A stretch of 64,000 nucleotides of DNA, taken from positions 248,001-312,000 of the forward strand of contig NZ_KL647031.1 of assembly GCF_000725485.1 (NCBI RefSeq). The letters run 5' to 3'. Shown one piece after another: positions 55,001 through 63,400 of the stretch. Numbering within the stretch: position 1 is the first letter of the stretch; the number at the start of each line of letters is the position of its first letter. Both the position numbers and the translations under genes were made by a program. Under the pieces are notes generated by a model, which saw nothing but the letters and a program-made list of their open reading frames with translations, was not told the origin of the DNA and searched no databases. The stretch is from Nonomuraea candida (GTDB lineage: Bacteria; Actinomycetota; Actinomycetes; Streptosporangiales; Streptosporangiaceae).

Positions 55001-56359
55001 CTACGATTCGGCGGGCGCGGGCACCCTGCGGCGGCGGCGCACCGCGAGCCAGCCCAGCGCGATGCCGGCGACCAGGACGGGGACGAGCAGGAAGGCCACC
55101 CGCTGGTCCTGGTCGGCGAACGGCATCAGCAGCACCACCAGCGCCAGGAACGCCAGCGTCAGCCAGTTGGTGTAGGGCGAGCCGGGCATCGGGAAGGCCG
55201 AGCGGTGGCCCGTGCGGCGCAGCCGGGTCTGGCAGTACACCAGGACGCCCCAGGTGGTGATCACGCCCAGGGAGGCCACGGCGGTGGCGATGTTGAAGGC
55301 CCGCTCCGGCAGGTAGTAGAACAGCCCCACCCCGCCCAGGAACATGATCGCGGTGAACAGGATGCCGCCGATCGGCACGTGCCGGGAGCTGAGCGTGCCG
55401 GCGAAGCGGGGGGCCTCGTGCTTCCTGGCCATCGAGCGCAGGATGCGGCCCGTGGCGTACAGGCCCGAGTTGCAGGACGACAGCGCTGCGGTGATCACGA
55501 CGAGGTTCATGGCGTCGGCCGCCCACGGCACGCCCAGCCCGGAGAAGACCGTCACGAACGGGGAGACGCCCGCGCGGTACGCGGTCCACGGCAGCACCAT
55601 GCCCAGCAGCAGCACCGAGCCGACGTAGAAGATCGCGATGCGCCACACCACGCCGTTGATCGCCCGCGGCATGACCTCGTGCGGCCGGGCCGTCTCGCCC
55701 GCCGTGATGCCGACCAGCTCGATCGAGGCGTAGGCGAACACCACCGACTGCAGGCTCATCAGCACCAGCGGGAACCCGGTCGGGAAGAACCCGCCGTGCG
55801 CCACCAGGTTGGCCGGGCCCGCCTCGCCCACCGCGAACACCACCAGCACCAGCCCCACGACCAGGAAGACCGTGATGGCCAGGACCTTGAGCATGGCGAA
55901 CCAGAACTCCAGTTCGCCGAAGAGCCGCACCGACAGCAGGTTGACCACCAGGACGAAGCCGAGCGCGATCAGGGCCGTGCCCCACTCGGGGAAGGTCGGC
56001 GCCCAGTAGTGGATGTAGGCGGCGATCGCGGTCAGCTCGGCGACGCCGGTGGCGGCCCAGTTGATCCAGTACATCCAGCCGCTGGCGAAGGCCGCCCACG
56101 GGCCGATGAACTCCCCGGCGTACTCGACGAAGGAGCCCGAGGCCGGGCGGTAGAGCACCAGCTCGCCCAGCGCCCGCATGACGAAGAACGCGGCCACCCC
56201 CGCGACGGCGTAGGAGAGCACCAGGGCGGGCCCCGCCGCCGCCATCCGGCCCCCGGCGCCCAGGAACAGGCCCACGCCGATGGCGCCGCCGATGGCGATC
56301 ATCTGGACCTGCCGGTTGCCCAGCGCGTGGGTGTAGCCCTCGTCGGTCTGAGATCGCAC
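55001..56359 (-). CDS. Amino acid permease (AAT family, AnsP-like)
   Basis: 452 residues from GTG 56359. Twelve membrane segments. N-terminal ALGNRQVQMIAIGGAIGVGLFLGAG and RALGELVLYRPASGSFVEYAGEFIG are typical AAT (amino acid-polyamine-organocation) signatures, closest in pattern to L-asparagine permeases. Substrate is not certain. The ribosome site lies in a hairpin (56368-56396), suggesting control at translation. Confidence 0.88.
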   Translation of the reverse strand: MRSQTDEGYTHALGNRQVQMIAIGGAIGVGLFLGAGGRMAAAGPALVLSYAVAGVAAFFVMRALGELVLYRPASGSFVEYAGEFIGPWAAFASGWMYWINWAATGVAELTAIAAYIHYWAPTFPEWGTALIALGFVLVVNLLSVRLFGELEFWFAMLKVLAITVFLVVGLVLVVFAVGEAGPANLVAHGGFFPTGFPLVLMSLQSVVFAYASIELVGITAGETARPHEVMPRAINGVVWRIAIFYVGSVLLLGMVLPWTAYRAGVSPFVTVFSGLGVPWAADAMNLVVITAALSSCNSGLYATGRILRSMARKHEAPRFAGTLSSRHVPIGGILFTAIMFLGGVGLFYYLPERAFNIATAVASLGVITTWGVLVYCQTRLRRTGHRSAFPMPGSPYTNWLTLAFLALVVLLMPFADQDQRVAFLLVPVLVAGIALGWLAVRRRRRVPAPAES

Positions 56360-56367
56360 GCGGTCAC

Positions 56368-56396
56368 TCCTCGATTACCTGGCGTGAGATCGAGGA
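56368..56396 (-). promoter_or_regulatory. Hairpin covering the ribosome site of the permease gene
   Basis: On the minus strand TCCTCGAT (56396-56389) pairs perfectly with ATCGAGGA (56375-56368) over a 13-base loop. The second arm contains most of the Shine-Dalgarno GAGGAG, 7 bases before the GTG start at 56359. Folding would block initiation. Confidence 0.6.
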
Positions 56397-56572
56397 TATC
56401 GGTGCCGCTGATCGCCGTGCGTCCCCGGCGCGCCGGTCCGGGGGGCGGCGCGGCGGCGGCGCCGCGGCAGACCGGTACCGGCGCGGTACGGGCGTGGTGA
56501 CGTCCCCGGGATGTCCGCCGGGACCACTAGAGTCAGATGCCACAACCCATCGAGACCGGGAGGCGCCGCTCC

Positions 56573-59500
56573 ATGTCGTCAAGCGACTCGTTCGTTCATC
56601 TGCACGTACACACGGAATACTCGATGCTCGACGGGGCCGCCCGTCTCAAGCAGATGTTCAAGCAGGTCGGCGACCTGGGCATGCCCGCCATCGCGATCAC
56701 CGACCACGGCAACATGCACGGCGCCTACGACTTCTACAAGCAGGCCACGACCGCCGGCATCAAGCCGATCATCGGCATCGAGGCCTACGTCGCGCCGGAG
56801 CTGCGCCACAACAAGAAGCCGGTGCTGTGGGGCGAGCCCCACCAGAAGAAGGACGACGTCTCGGCGGGTGGCTACTACACCCACATGACGATCTGGGCGC
56901 GCAACAAGACCGGCCTGCACAACCTGATGAAGCTCAGCTCGCGCGCCTACACCGAGGGCTTCGTGCGCAAGTGGGCGCGCATGGACTCCGAGATCCTCGC
57001 CGAGCACGCCGAGGGCCTGATGGCCACCACCGGCTGCCCCTCGGGCGAGGTGCAGACGAGGCTGCGGCTCGGGCAGTACGACGAGGCGCTGAAGGCCGCC
57101 GCGAAATATCAGGAGATCTTCGGCAGGGACAACTTCTACCTGGAGATCATGGACCACGGCCTCGACATCGAGCGCCGCGTCCGCGACGGGCTGACCAGGA
57201 TCAGCAGGGAGCTGAACATCCCGCCGCTGGTCACCAACGACTCGCACTACACCTACGAGTCCGACGCCGCCTCCCACGACGCCCTGCTGTGCATCCAGAC
57301 CGGCAAGCAGCTGTCCGACCCCGACCGGTTCCGCTTCGACGGCAGCGGCTACTACATCAAGACCGCCGACGAGATGCGCGCGGTCGACTCCTCCGACCTG
57401 TGGGCCGAGGGCTGCCGCAACACGCTGCTGGTCGCCGAGAAGGTCGACCCGACCGGGTTCTTCGAGTTCAAGAACCTCATGCCGACCTACCCCATCCCCG
57501 ACGGCATGACGGAGAGCGAGTTCTTCCGCAAGACCGTGTGGGAGGGCATGGACAGGCGGTGGCCCGAGGGCTACGACGAGGAGCACCGCAGGCAGGCCGA
57601 GTACGAGATCGGCATCATCGAGCAGATGGGCTTCCCGAGCTACTTCCTCGTGGTGGCCGACTTCATCATGTGGGCCAAGCAGAACGGCATCCCGGTCGGT
57701 CCCGGCCGTGGCTCGGCCGCCGGCTCGCTGGTGGCGTACGCGATGGGCATCACCGACCTCGACCCGCTCCCGCACGGCCTGATCTTCGAGCGGTTCCTCA
57801 ACCCCGAGCGCGTCTCCATGCCCGACGTCGACATCGACTTCGACGAGCGCAGGCGCGGCGACGTGATCCGCTACGTGACCGAGAAGTGGGGCGCCGACAA
57901 GGTCGCCATGATCGCCACGTTCGGCACCATCAAGGCGAAGGCCGCCATCAAGGACGCCGGGCGCGTCCTGGGCTACCCCTACGCGCTGGGCGACCGGGTC
58001 TCCAAGGCGTTCCCGCCGGCCGTGATGGGCAAGGACATCCCGCTGGCGGGCATCTTCGACAAGGACCACCCGCGCTACAACGAGGCCGGCGAGCTGCGCA
58101 GGCTCTACGAGGAAGACGTCGACGTCAAGGCGACGATGGACCTCGGCAAGGGCCTGGAGGGCCTGATCAGGCAGACCGGCGTGCACGCCGCCGGCGTGAT
58201 CATGTCCAGCGAGGTGCTGACCGACCACATCCCGATCATGCGCCGCGACTCCGACGGCGCGATCATCACGCAGTTCGACTATCCGACCTGCGAGACGCTC
58301 GGCCTGCTGAAGATGGACTTCCTGGGCCTGCGCAACCTCACCATCATGGACGACTGCCTCAAGATGATCGAGGCGACCACCGGTGAGAAGGTCGACCTGC
58401 TGGCGCTGCCGCTCGACGACCGCAAGTCCTACGAGCTGCTGGCCAAGGGCGACACGCTGGGCGTGTTCCAGCTCGACGGCGGCGGCATGCGCTCGCTGCT
58501 GCGCCTCATGCGCCCCGACAACTTCGAGGACATCTCCGCCGCCCTCGCGCTCTACCGGCCCGGCCCCATGGGCGCCAACTCCCACACCAACTACGCGCTG
58601 CGCAAGAACGGCCAGCAGGAGATCACGCCGATCCACCCGGCGCTGGAGGAGGATCTCAAGGAGATCCTGTCCACGACCTACGGCCTGATCATCTATCAGG
58701 AGCAGGTCATGGCCATCGCGCAGAAGGTGGCCGGCTTCTCGCTCGGCGCCGCCGACCTGCTGCGCCGCGCGATGGGCAAGAAGAAGAAGGCGGAGCTGGA
58801 CAAGCAGTACGCCGGCTTCGAGAAGGGCATGCTGGACAGGGGCTATCCCCCCGAGGCCGTCAAGGCGCTGTGGGACATCCTGCTGCCGTTCTCCGACTAC
58901 GCCTTCAACAAGGCCCACACCGCCGCCTACGGCCTCATCGCTTACTGGACCGCCTACCTCAAGGCCAACCACCCGGCCGCCTACATGGCCGCGCTGCTGT
59001 CGTCGGTCAAGGACGACAAGGACAAGTCGGCCCTCTACCTCAACGAGTGCCGCCGCATGGGCATCAAGGTCTTCCCGCCCGACGTCAACGACTCCGACTT
59101 CGACTTCACCCCGCGCGGCACCGACATCCGCTTCGGCCTGTCGGCCATCCGCAACGTCGGCGGCAACGTCGTCGACGGCATCATCGCCGCGCGCAAGGAG
59201 AAGGGCCGCTTCACCGACTTCAAGGACTTCCTGCGCAAGGTGCCGGCCATCGTCTGCAACAAGCGGGTGATCGAGTCGCTGATCAAGGCGGGCGCGTTTG
59301 ACTCGCTGGGCCACGTGCGCAAGGGCCTGGTCATGGTGCACGAGCAGGCCGTCGACGCGATCATCGACATCAAGAAGAACGAGGCCATCGGCCAGGACTC
59401 CCTGTTCGGGGCGATCGACGGCGGCGAGGACCAGACCTTCGACGTGCAGATCCCGCTGGGCGAGTGGGACAAGAACACGCTGCTGCAGTTCGAGCGCGAG

Positions 59501-60100
59501 ATGCTCGGCCTCTACGTGTCCGACCACCCGCTCTTCGGCGTCGAGCACATCCTGGCGGCCGGGGCCGACTGCTCGATCGGGGCCGTGCAGGACGAGAGCC
59601 GGGCCGACGGGCAGGTGGTGACCGTGGGCGGCATCCTGAGCGGGGTGCAGCGCAAGGTCACCAAGAAGGGCGACACCTGGGTGCTGACCCAGCTCGAGGA
59701 CCTCGCGGGCTCGATCGAGGTGATGATCTTCCCGTCGGCCTACCAGCTGTGCTCGACGCTGCTGGCCGAGGACGCGATCGTGTTCGTCAAGGGCCGCATC
59801 GACAAGCGCGAGGACGTCGCGAAGATCATCGCCATGGAGGTGACGGCGCCCGACCTCACCGTGGAGGCCGGCGGGCCGCTGCTGGTGAGCCTGCCGCTGA
59901 CCCGCTGCACGCCGCCCGTGGTGGGGCGGCTGAAGGAGATCCTCACCACCCACCCGGGCACGTCGGAGGTGCACCTGCAGGTGCACAACGGGCCCAGGAC
60001 GACGGTGATGCGGGTGGACGACCGGCTGCGCGTGACGCCGTCCCCGGCGCTGATGGGCGACCTCAAACAACTGCTCGGCCCGGCCTGCCTGGGGGCGTGA
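56573..60100 (+). CDS. dnaE: DNA polymerase III alpha subunit
   Basis: 1175 residues from ATG 56573 (GGGAGGC upstream); ATG 56537 is an alternative that lacks a ribosome site. N-terminal PHP domain FVHLHVHTEYSMLDGAARLK with the metal-binding His pair, then AITDHGNMHG. Polymerase palm with PDVDIDFDERRRGDVI, GPGRGSAAGSL, and the thumb/finger parts to AFNKAHTAAYGLIAYWTAYLK. OB-fold and C-terminal region VTVGGILSGVQRKVTKKGDTW. This is the replicative DnaE1 form, not the mutasome ImuC/DnaE2 form. Confidence 0.97.
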   Translation: MSSSDSFVHLHVHTEYSMLDGAARLKQMFKQVGDLGMPAIAITDHGNMHGAYDFYKQATTAGIKPIIGIEAYVAPELRHNKKPVLWGEPHQKKDDVSAGGYYTHMTIWARNKTGLHNLMKLSSRAYTEGFVRKWARMDSEILAEHAEGLMATTGCPSGEVQTRLRLGQYDEALKAAAKYQEIFGRDNFYLEIMDHGLDIERRVRDGLTRISRELNIPPLVTNDSHYTYESDAASHDALLCIQTGKQLSDPDRFRFDGSGYYIKTADEMRAVDSSDLWAEGCRNTLLVAEKVDPTGFFEFKNLMPTYPIPDGMTESEFFRKTVWEGMDRRWPEGYDEEHRRQAEYEIGIIEQMGFPSYFLVVADFIMWAKQNGIPVGPGRGSAAGSLVAYAMGITDLDPLPHGLIFERFLNPERVSMPDVDIDFDERRRGDVIRYVTEKWGADKVAMIATFGTIKAKAAIKDAGRVLGYPYALGDRVSKAFPPAVMGKDIPLAGIFDKDHPRYNEAGELRRLYEEDVDVKATMDLGKGLEGLIRQTGVHAAGVIMSSEVLTDHIPIMRRDSDGAIITQFDYPTCETLGLLKMDFLGLRNLTIMDDCLKMIEATTGEKVDLLALPLDDRKSYELLAKGDTLGVFQLDGGGMRSLLRLMRPDNFEDISAALALYRPGPMGANSHTNYALRKNGQQEITPIHPALEEDLKEILSTTYGLIIYQEQVMAIAQKVAGFSLGAADLLRRAMGKKKKAELDKQYAGFEKGMLDRGYPPEAVKALWDILLPFSDYAFNKAHTAAYGLIAYWTAYLKANHPAAYMAALLSSVKDDKDKSALYLNECRRMGIKVFPPDVNDSDFDFTPRGTDIRFGLSAIRNVGGNVVDGIIAARKEKGRFTDFKDFLRKVPAIVCNKRVIESLIKAGAFDSLGHVRKGLVMVHEQAVDAIIDIKKNEAIGQDSLFGAIDGGEDQTFDVQIPLGEWDKNTLLQFEREMLGLYVSDHPLFGVEHILAAGADCSIGAVQDESRADGQVVTVGGILSGVQRKVTKKGDTWVLTQLEDLAGSIEVMIFPSAYQLCSTLLAEDAIVFVKGRIDKREDVAKIIAMEVTAPDLTVEAGGPLLVSLPLTRCTPPVVGRLKEILTTHPGTSEVHLQVHNGPRTTVMRVDDRLRVTPSPALMGDLKQLLGPACLGA

Positions 60101-60235
60101 CCCGCTCCGCTCCGCCACGGCGCGGACGGCGTGGCGCATGACGATGGTCATGGGGTGGCGGCATGACCATTTTCACCGCGGGATCGGCCCGTGGCACGAT
60201 GTGCGGTCACCGGCCCGCTGCCTAGCGTGGCCGTC

Positions 60236-61099
60236 ATGAGAGCCCCCCATCCCGTGTGGACGGTGCTGATCGCCGTCGCCGTCATGTTCGCGCAGGTGTT
60301 CCTCCCCGCCCTGCCCCTGCCCCTGCTGCTCGACCCGGGACACCCCCTCTTCCGCCCGCTCGGCACGGCGGGGGTCACGCTGGCCTCGCTCGGGCTGATC
60401 TACCTGGTCCGCCGCTTCGTCCATCGCCGGTCGTGGCGCGGCGCGGGGTTCGGGCGGTCCTGGCGGGCGGTGCCGCAGCTGCTGGCCGGCGTGCTGGCGG
60501 GCACGCTCGCGGTGGTCGTCGCCGGCGCGCTGTCGGTGCTGCTCGGGGTGGCCACGTGGGGGTCGTGGGACCTGGTGCTCGGGCAGCTGCCCTACCTGCC
60601 GCTCGCGATCGTCATCGTCCTGCTCGGCCAGTCCTTCCCGGAGGAGCTGCTGTGGCGCGGGCACGCGTACGACATGCTGGCGGACCGGCTGTCGCCGAGG
60701 GCCGTGCTGGTGGTGACCTCCGTGGCGTTCGGCGCGCTGCACATCATCTCGCGCAGCCAGGCCGACACGCTCGCCGAACGCCTGCTCTTCGTGGTGCAGG
60801 CGGTCGCGCTCGGCTTCCTCTGCGGGGCGGCGCGGGCCCGCACGGGGACGATCTGGGCGGCGGTCGGCGCGCACACCGGCTTCCACCTCGGGCACCTGGT
60901 GCTGCCCGCCCAGGACGTCCGGTACGGCCTGTACCTCGTCATCCTGACCTGCGCCCTCGGCGCCGCCGGGCTGCTGCTCCTGCGCCGGCGCGCGGACGGG
61001 GAGAGCACGCCGCGGAGCGGGGAGGGCGCGCCGCGGAGCGGGGAGGGCGCTGCCCAGGAGGGGCGGGCGGCCTCACCGTCGTCTTCGCGGCCGTCGTGA
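60236..61099 (+). CDS. CPBP family intramembrane metalloprotease
   Basis: 287 residues from ATG 60236; GTG 60191 is an in-frame alternative. Six to eight membrane segments. Motifs of the CPBP (CAAX protease/bacteriocin-processing) family: PEELLWRGHAY (EExxxR), FGALHIIS (FxxxH) and GAHTGFHLGH. Probably a membrane protease; substrate unknown. The C-terminal 35 residues are Ser/Gly/Glu-rich and come from an 18-bp repeat (GESTPRSGEGAPRSGEGAA). Ends 14 bases before the amidase start. Confidence 0.88.
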   Translation: MRAPHPVWTVLIAVAVMFAQVFLPALPLPLLLDPGHPLFRPLGTAGVTLASLGLIYLVRRFVHRRSWRGAGFGRSWRAVPQLLAGVLAGTLAVVVAGALSVLLGVATWGSWDLVLGQLPYLPLAIVIVLLGQSFPEELLWRGHAYDMLADRLSPRAVLVVTSVAFGALHIISRSQADTLAERLLFVVQAVALGFLCGAARARTGTIWAAVGAHTGFHLGHLVLPAQDVRYGLYLVILTCALGAAGLLLLRRRADGESTPRSGEGAPRSGEGAAQEGRAASPSSSRPS

Positions 61100-61113
61100 G
61101 GCAGGATCGCAGG

Positions 61114-62496
61114 GTGAGCGAACTGCACTACCTGACCGCGAGCGAGCTGGCCCGCCTCATCAGAACCCGGCAGGTGAGCGCCGTGGAGGCGCTCGAAGCC
61201 TGCCTCGCCCGCATCGAGGAGGTCAACCCCCGGGTCAACGCGATCGTCACGCTCGTGGCCGACCGGGCGGCCGAGGCGGCGCGGGCGGCCGACGCGGCCC
61301 TGTCGAGGGGCGAGCCCGCCGGCCCGCTGCACGGTGTGCCGGTCGCGCACAAGGACCTGGTGGACACCGCGGGCATCCGCACGACGTACGGCTCGCCGCT
61401 CTTCGCCGATCACGTCCCGGCCAGGGACGACGTGATCGTGCGGCGGCTGCGCGCGGCGGGCGCGGTGACCGTGGGCAAGACCAACACCCCCGAGTTCGGC
61501 ACCGGCTCCCACACGGTCAACGAGGTGTTCGGCGCCACCAGGAACCCCTACGACCTGTCCAAGTCCGCCGGCGGCAGCAGTGGTGGCGCCGCCGCCGCGC
61601 TGGCCACCGGCATGGTGCCGCTGGCCGACGGGTCCGACATGGGCGGCTCCCTGCGCAACCCCGCCTCGTTCTGCAACGTCGTCGGGCTGCGGCCCACTCC
61701 CGGCCGGGTGCCGGCCCCGTCCGACCTCGCCGCCTGGTACACGCTGTCGGTGCCGGGGCCGATGGCCAGGACGGTCGAGGACGTGACGCTGATGCTGGGG
61801 GCCGTGGCCGGGTTCGACCGGCGCTCCCCGTACTCGATCAAGGAGGTGTTCGCCCCGGAGCCCGAGCGGGGGGTGGCGGGGCTGCGGGTGGCGTGGAGCC
61901 CCGACCTGGGCGGGCTGCCCGTGGACACCCGGACGGCGGCGGTGACCGCGACCGCGCCCGGCGTGTTCGAGCGGCTCGGGGCCCGCGTCGAGCAGGTCGA
62001 GCTGGACCTGACCGGCGCCGACGACGCCTTCAGGACCTACCGGGCCTGGTACTACCTGCTCGCCCACGGTGACAAGAGCGGCCTGGGCCCCAACACGGCG
62101 TGGAACGTCGAGCAGGGCCGCGCGCTCACCGGCGCCGACCTGGCCCGGGCGGAGGTGGCGCGCAGCCGCCTCTACCAGCGCATGGCCGACTTCTTCGACA
62201 CCTACGACGTGCTGATCGCGCCGGTCAGCCAGGTGCCGCCGTTCCCGGTCGAGCAGCCGCACGTCAGCGAGATCAACGGGCAGCGGCTGCCCGACTACCT
62301 GACGTGGATGCGCTCGGCCTACTGGATCAGCGCGCTGCACTCGCCGGCCGCCTCGGTCCCGGCCGGGTTCACCGGGGACGGGCTGCCGGTCGGCGTGCAG
62401 ATCGTCGGGCGGCCGTTCGAGGACGCCAGGGTGTTGCGGGTGGCGCGGGCGTTCGAGGAGGCGACCGGCCACGGATTGCGCCGGCCGCCGCTCTGA
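61114..62496 (+). CDS. Amidase (amidase-signature family)
   Basis: 460 residues from GTG 61114, with AGGATCGCAGG before it; the longer open frame is CPBP read in another frame. Catalytic triad Lys in VAHKDLVDTAG, cis-Ser in KSAGGSSGGAAAALATGM and nucleophile Ser in GSDMGGSLRNPASF. Similar to GatA-like hydrolases of small amides rather than the tRNA amidotransferase (no gatB/gatC near). The stop codon lies inside a 36-bp tandem repeat. Confidence 0.92.
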   Translation: MSELHYLTASELARLIRTRQVSAVEALEACLARIEEVNPRVNAIVTLVADRAAEAARAADAALSRGEPAGPLHGVPVAHKDLVDTAGIRTTYGSPLFADHVPARDDVIVRRLRAAGAVTVGKTNTPEFGTGSHTVNEVFGATRNPYDLSKSAGGSSGGAAAALATGMVPLADGSDMGGSLRNPASFCNVVGLRPTPGRVPAPSDLAAWYTLSVPGPMARTVEDVTLMLGAVAGFDRRSPYSIKEVFAPEPERGVAGLRVAWSPDLGGLPVDTRTAAVTATAPGVFERLGARVEQVELDLTGADDAFRTYRAWYYLLAHGDKSGLGPNTAWNVEQGRALTGADLARAEVARSRLYQRMADFFDTYDVLIAPVSQVPPFPVEQPHVSEINGQRLPDYLTWMRSAYWISALHSPAASVPAGFTGDGLPVGVQIVGRPFEDARVLRVARAFEEATGHGLRRPPL

Positions 62497-62611
62497 GGCT
62501 CCGGGGCCGCCCCGCGCCGGCCGCCGCTCTGAGGCTCCGGGGCCGCCCCGCGCCGGCCGCCGCTCTGAGGCCCCGAAGCCGCCCCGCGCCGGCCGCGCTC
62601 GTCGAGGCCCC
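62478..62611. repeat. 36-bp tandem repeat across the amidase stop codon
   Basis: Three units, 62478-62513, 62514-62549 (identical to the first) and 62550-62585 (a few changes), then a partial unit to 62611. The first unit holds the last codons and the stop (62494-62496) of the amidase gene. The remaining copies lie in the gap before the convergent membrane protein gene. Confidence 0.95.
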
Positions 62612-62631
62612 GCGGCCGGCTCAAGGTCCTG

Positions 62632-63159
62632 TCACAGCCCCTGCGTCGGCCCGATCCCGCCGTACGGCTGGCGCAGGGGGGACTCGCGGTAGCCGTGCAT
62701 GCCCTCCAGCAGCGCGAAGAACCCCACCGCCAGCAGCGGCCAGGACACCAGGACCCCGCGGGCGGTCAGCCTCAGCGCGCCTGGCACGATCGTGTCCCCC
62801 GGCAGGGCGGCCGCCTCGACCGTGACGGCCCCGATCGTGAACGTGGACCCGGTCCACAACGTCAGGTACGAGGCCAGCACCCCGCCCGCGCAGAGCCCCA
62901 GCAGCACCGGCAGCATCCACCGCCGCCCCGCGAACCACGCGACCCCGCCGCACAGCAGGCCCAGCCCGCCGGTGATCACCGCGAACCAGCCGTCGGCCGC
63001 GATCAGCGCCTGCGTGGTGGGGTCGGCCAGGACCGTGCCCCGCTCGGTGACCTGGTACGGCGCGCGGGGCGTCACCCCGGACCAGAGCAGCCCGGCGGCC
63101 ACCCCGAGAGCGGCGAGTGCGAGGACAGTTACCGCAAATGCGCGCACTTCCCTCGTCAC
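62632..63159 (-). CDS. DUF2567-like four-TM membrane protein
   Basis: 175 residues from GTG 63159, with GGGGGAGTGGC before it. The open frame to 63840 is a shadow of murA and not coding. Four membrane segments. Region QVTERGTVLADPTTQALIAADGWFAVITGGLGLL recalls the DUF2567 family of actinobacteria (conserved ADGWF). Function unknown. It is transcribed away from murA, across a 240-base control region. Confidence 0.75.
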   Translation of the reverse strand: MTREVRAFAVTVLALAALGVAAGLLWSGVTPRAPYQVTERGTVLADPTTQALIAADGWFAVITGGLGLLCGGVAWFAGRRWMLPVLLGLCAGGVLASYLTLWTGSTFTIGAVTVEAAALPGDTIVPGALRLTARGVLVSWPLLAVGFFALLEGMHGYRESPLRQPYGGIGPTQGL

Positions 63160-63279
63160 GCCACTCCCCCTCACATGTACGTCCGAATCAGCTCGATGGT
63201 ATCCCTCGGTCAGGCTCCCTCCGCTCCCATCGGAGGCCGGGCCGCGGCTCCCGCCCGCCCGGCCACCGGGAACCCGAGC

Positions 63280-63319
63280 GCGCGAACACGGGTGCGCGAA
63301 CACGGGTGCGGAACACGAG
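63280..63319. repeat. 14-bp direct repeat in the control region before murA
   Basis: GCGCGAACACGGGT at 63280-63293 and 63294-63307, then a shortened variant GCGGAACACGAGT to about 63320. Two perfect copies and one close copy, in the gap between the divergent membrane protein and murA genes. Confidence 0.85.
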
Positions 63320-63355
63320 TGCGGACTGCCGGGCGCCTCGACGTACGATCGTGCA

Positions 63356-63375
63356 TCGTGCGCGGTTGCGCACGA
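63356..63375 (+). promoter_or_regulatory. Perfect hairpin in the murA leader
   Basis: TCGTGCGC (63356-63363) and GCGCACGA (63368-63375) around GGTT, 26 bases before the murA start. A -10-like TACGAT lies at 63343-63348, so the hairpin would fall near the transcript 5' end. Operator or leader element; function unknown. Confidence 0.5.
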
Positions 63376-63400
63376 CCTCGATTGAAAAGGGCAGAACTTC

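Noticed and set aside
56579..60151. 1190-residue open frame opposite dnaE
   Set aside because: Antisense shadow of dnaE with no recognisable domain.
60980..61080. 18-bp repeat in the CPBP gene considered as an insertion site
   Set aside because: It is in frame, at the C-terminal tail, and simply extends a flexible end; no target duplication or mobile element.
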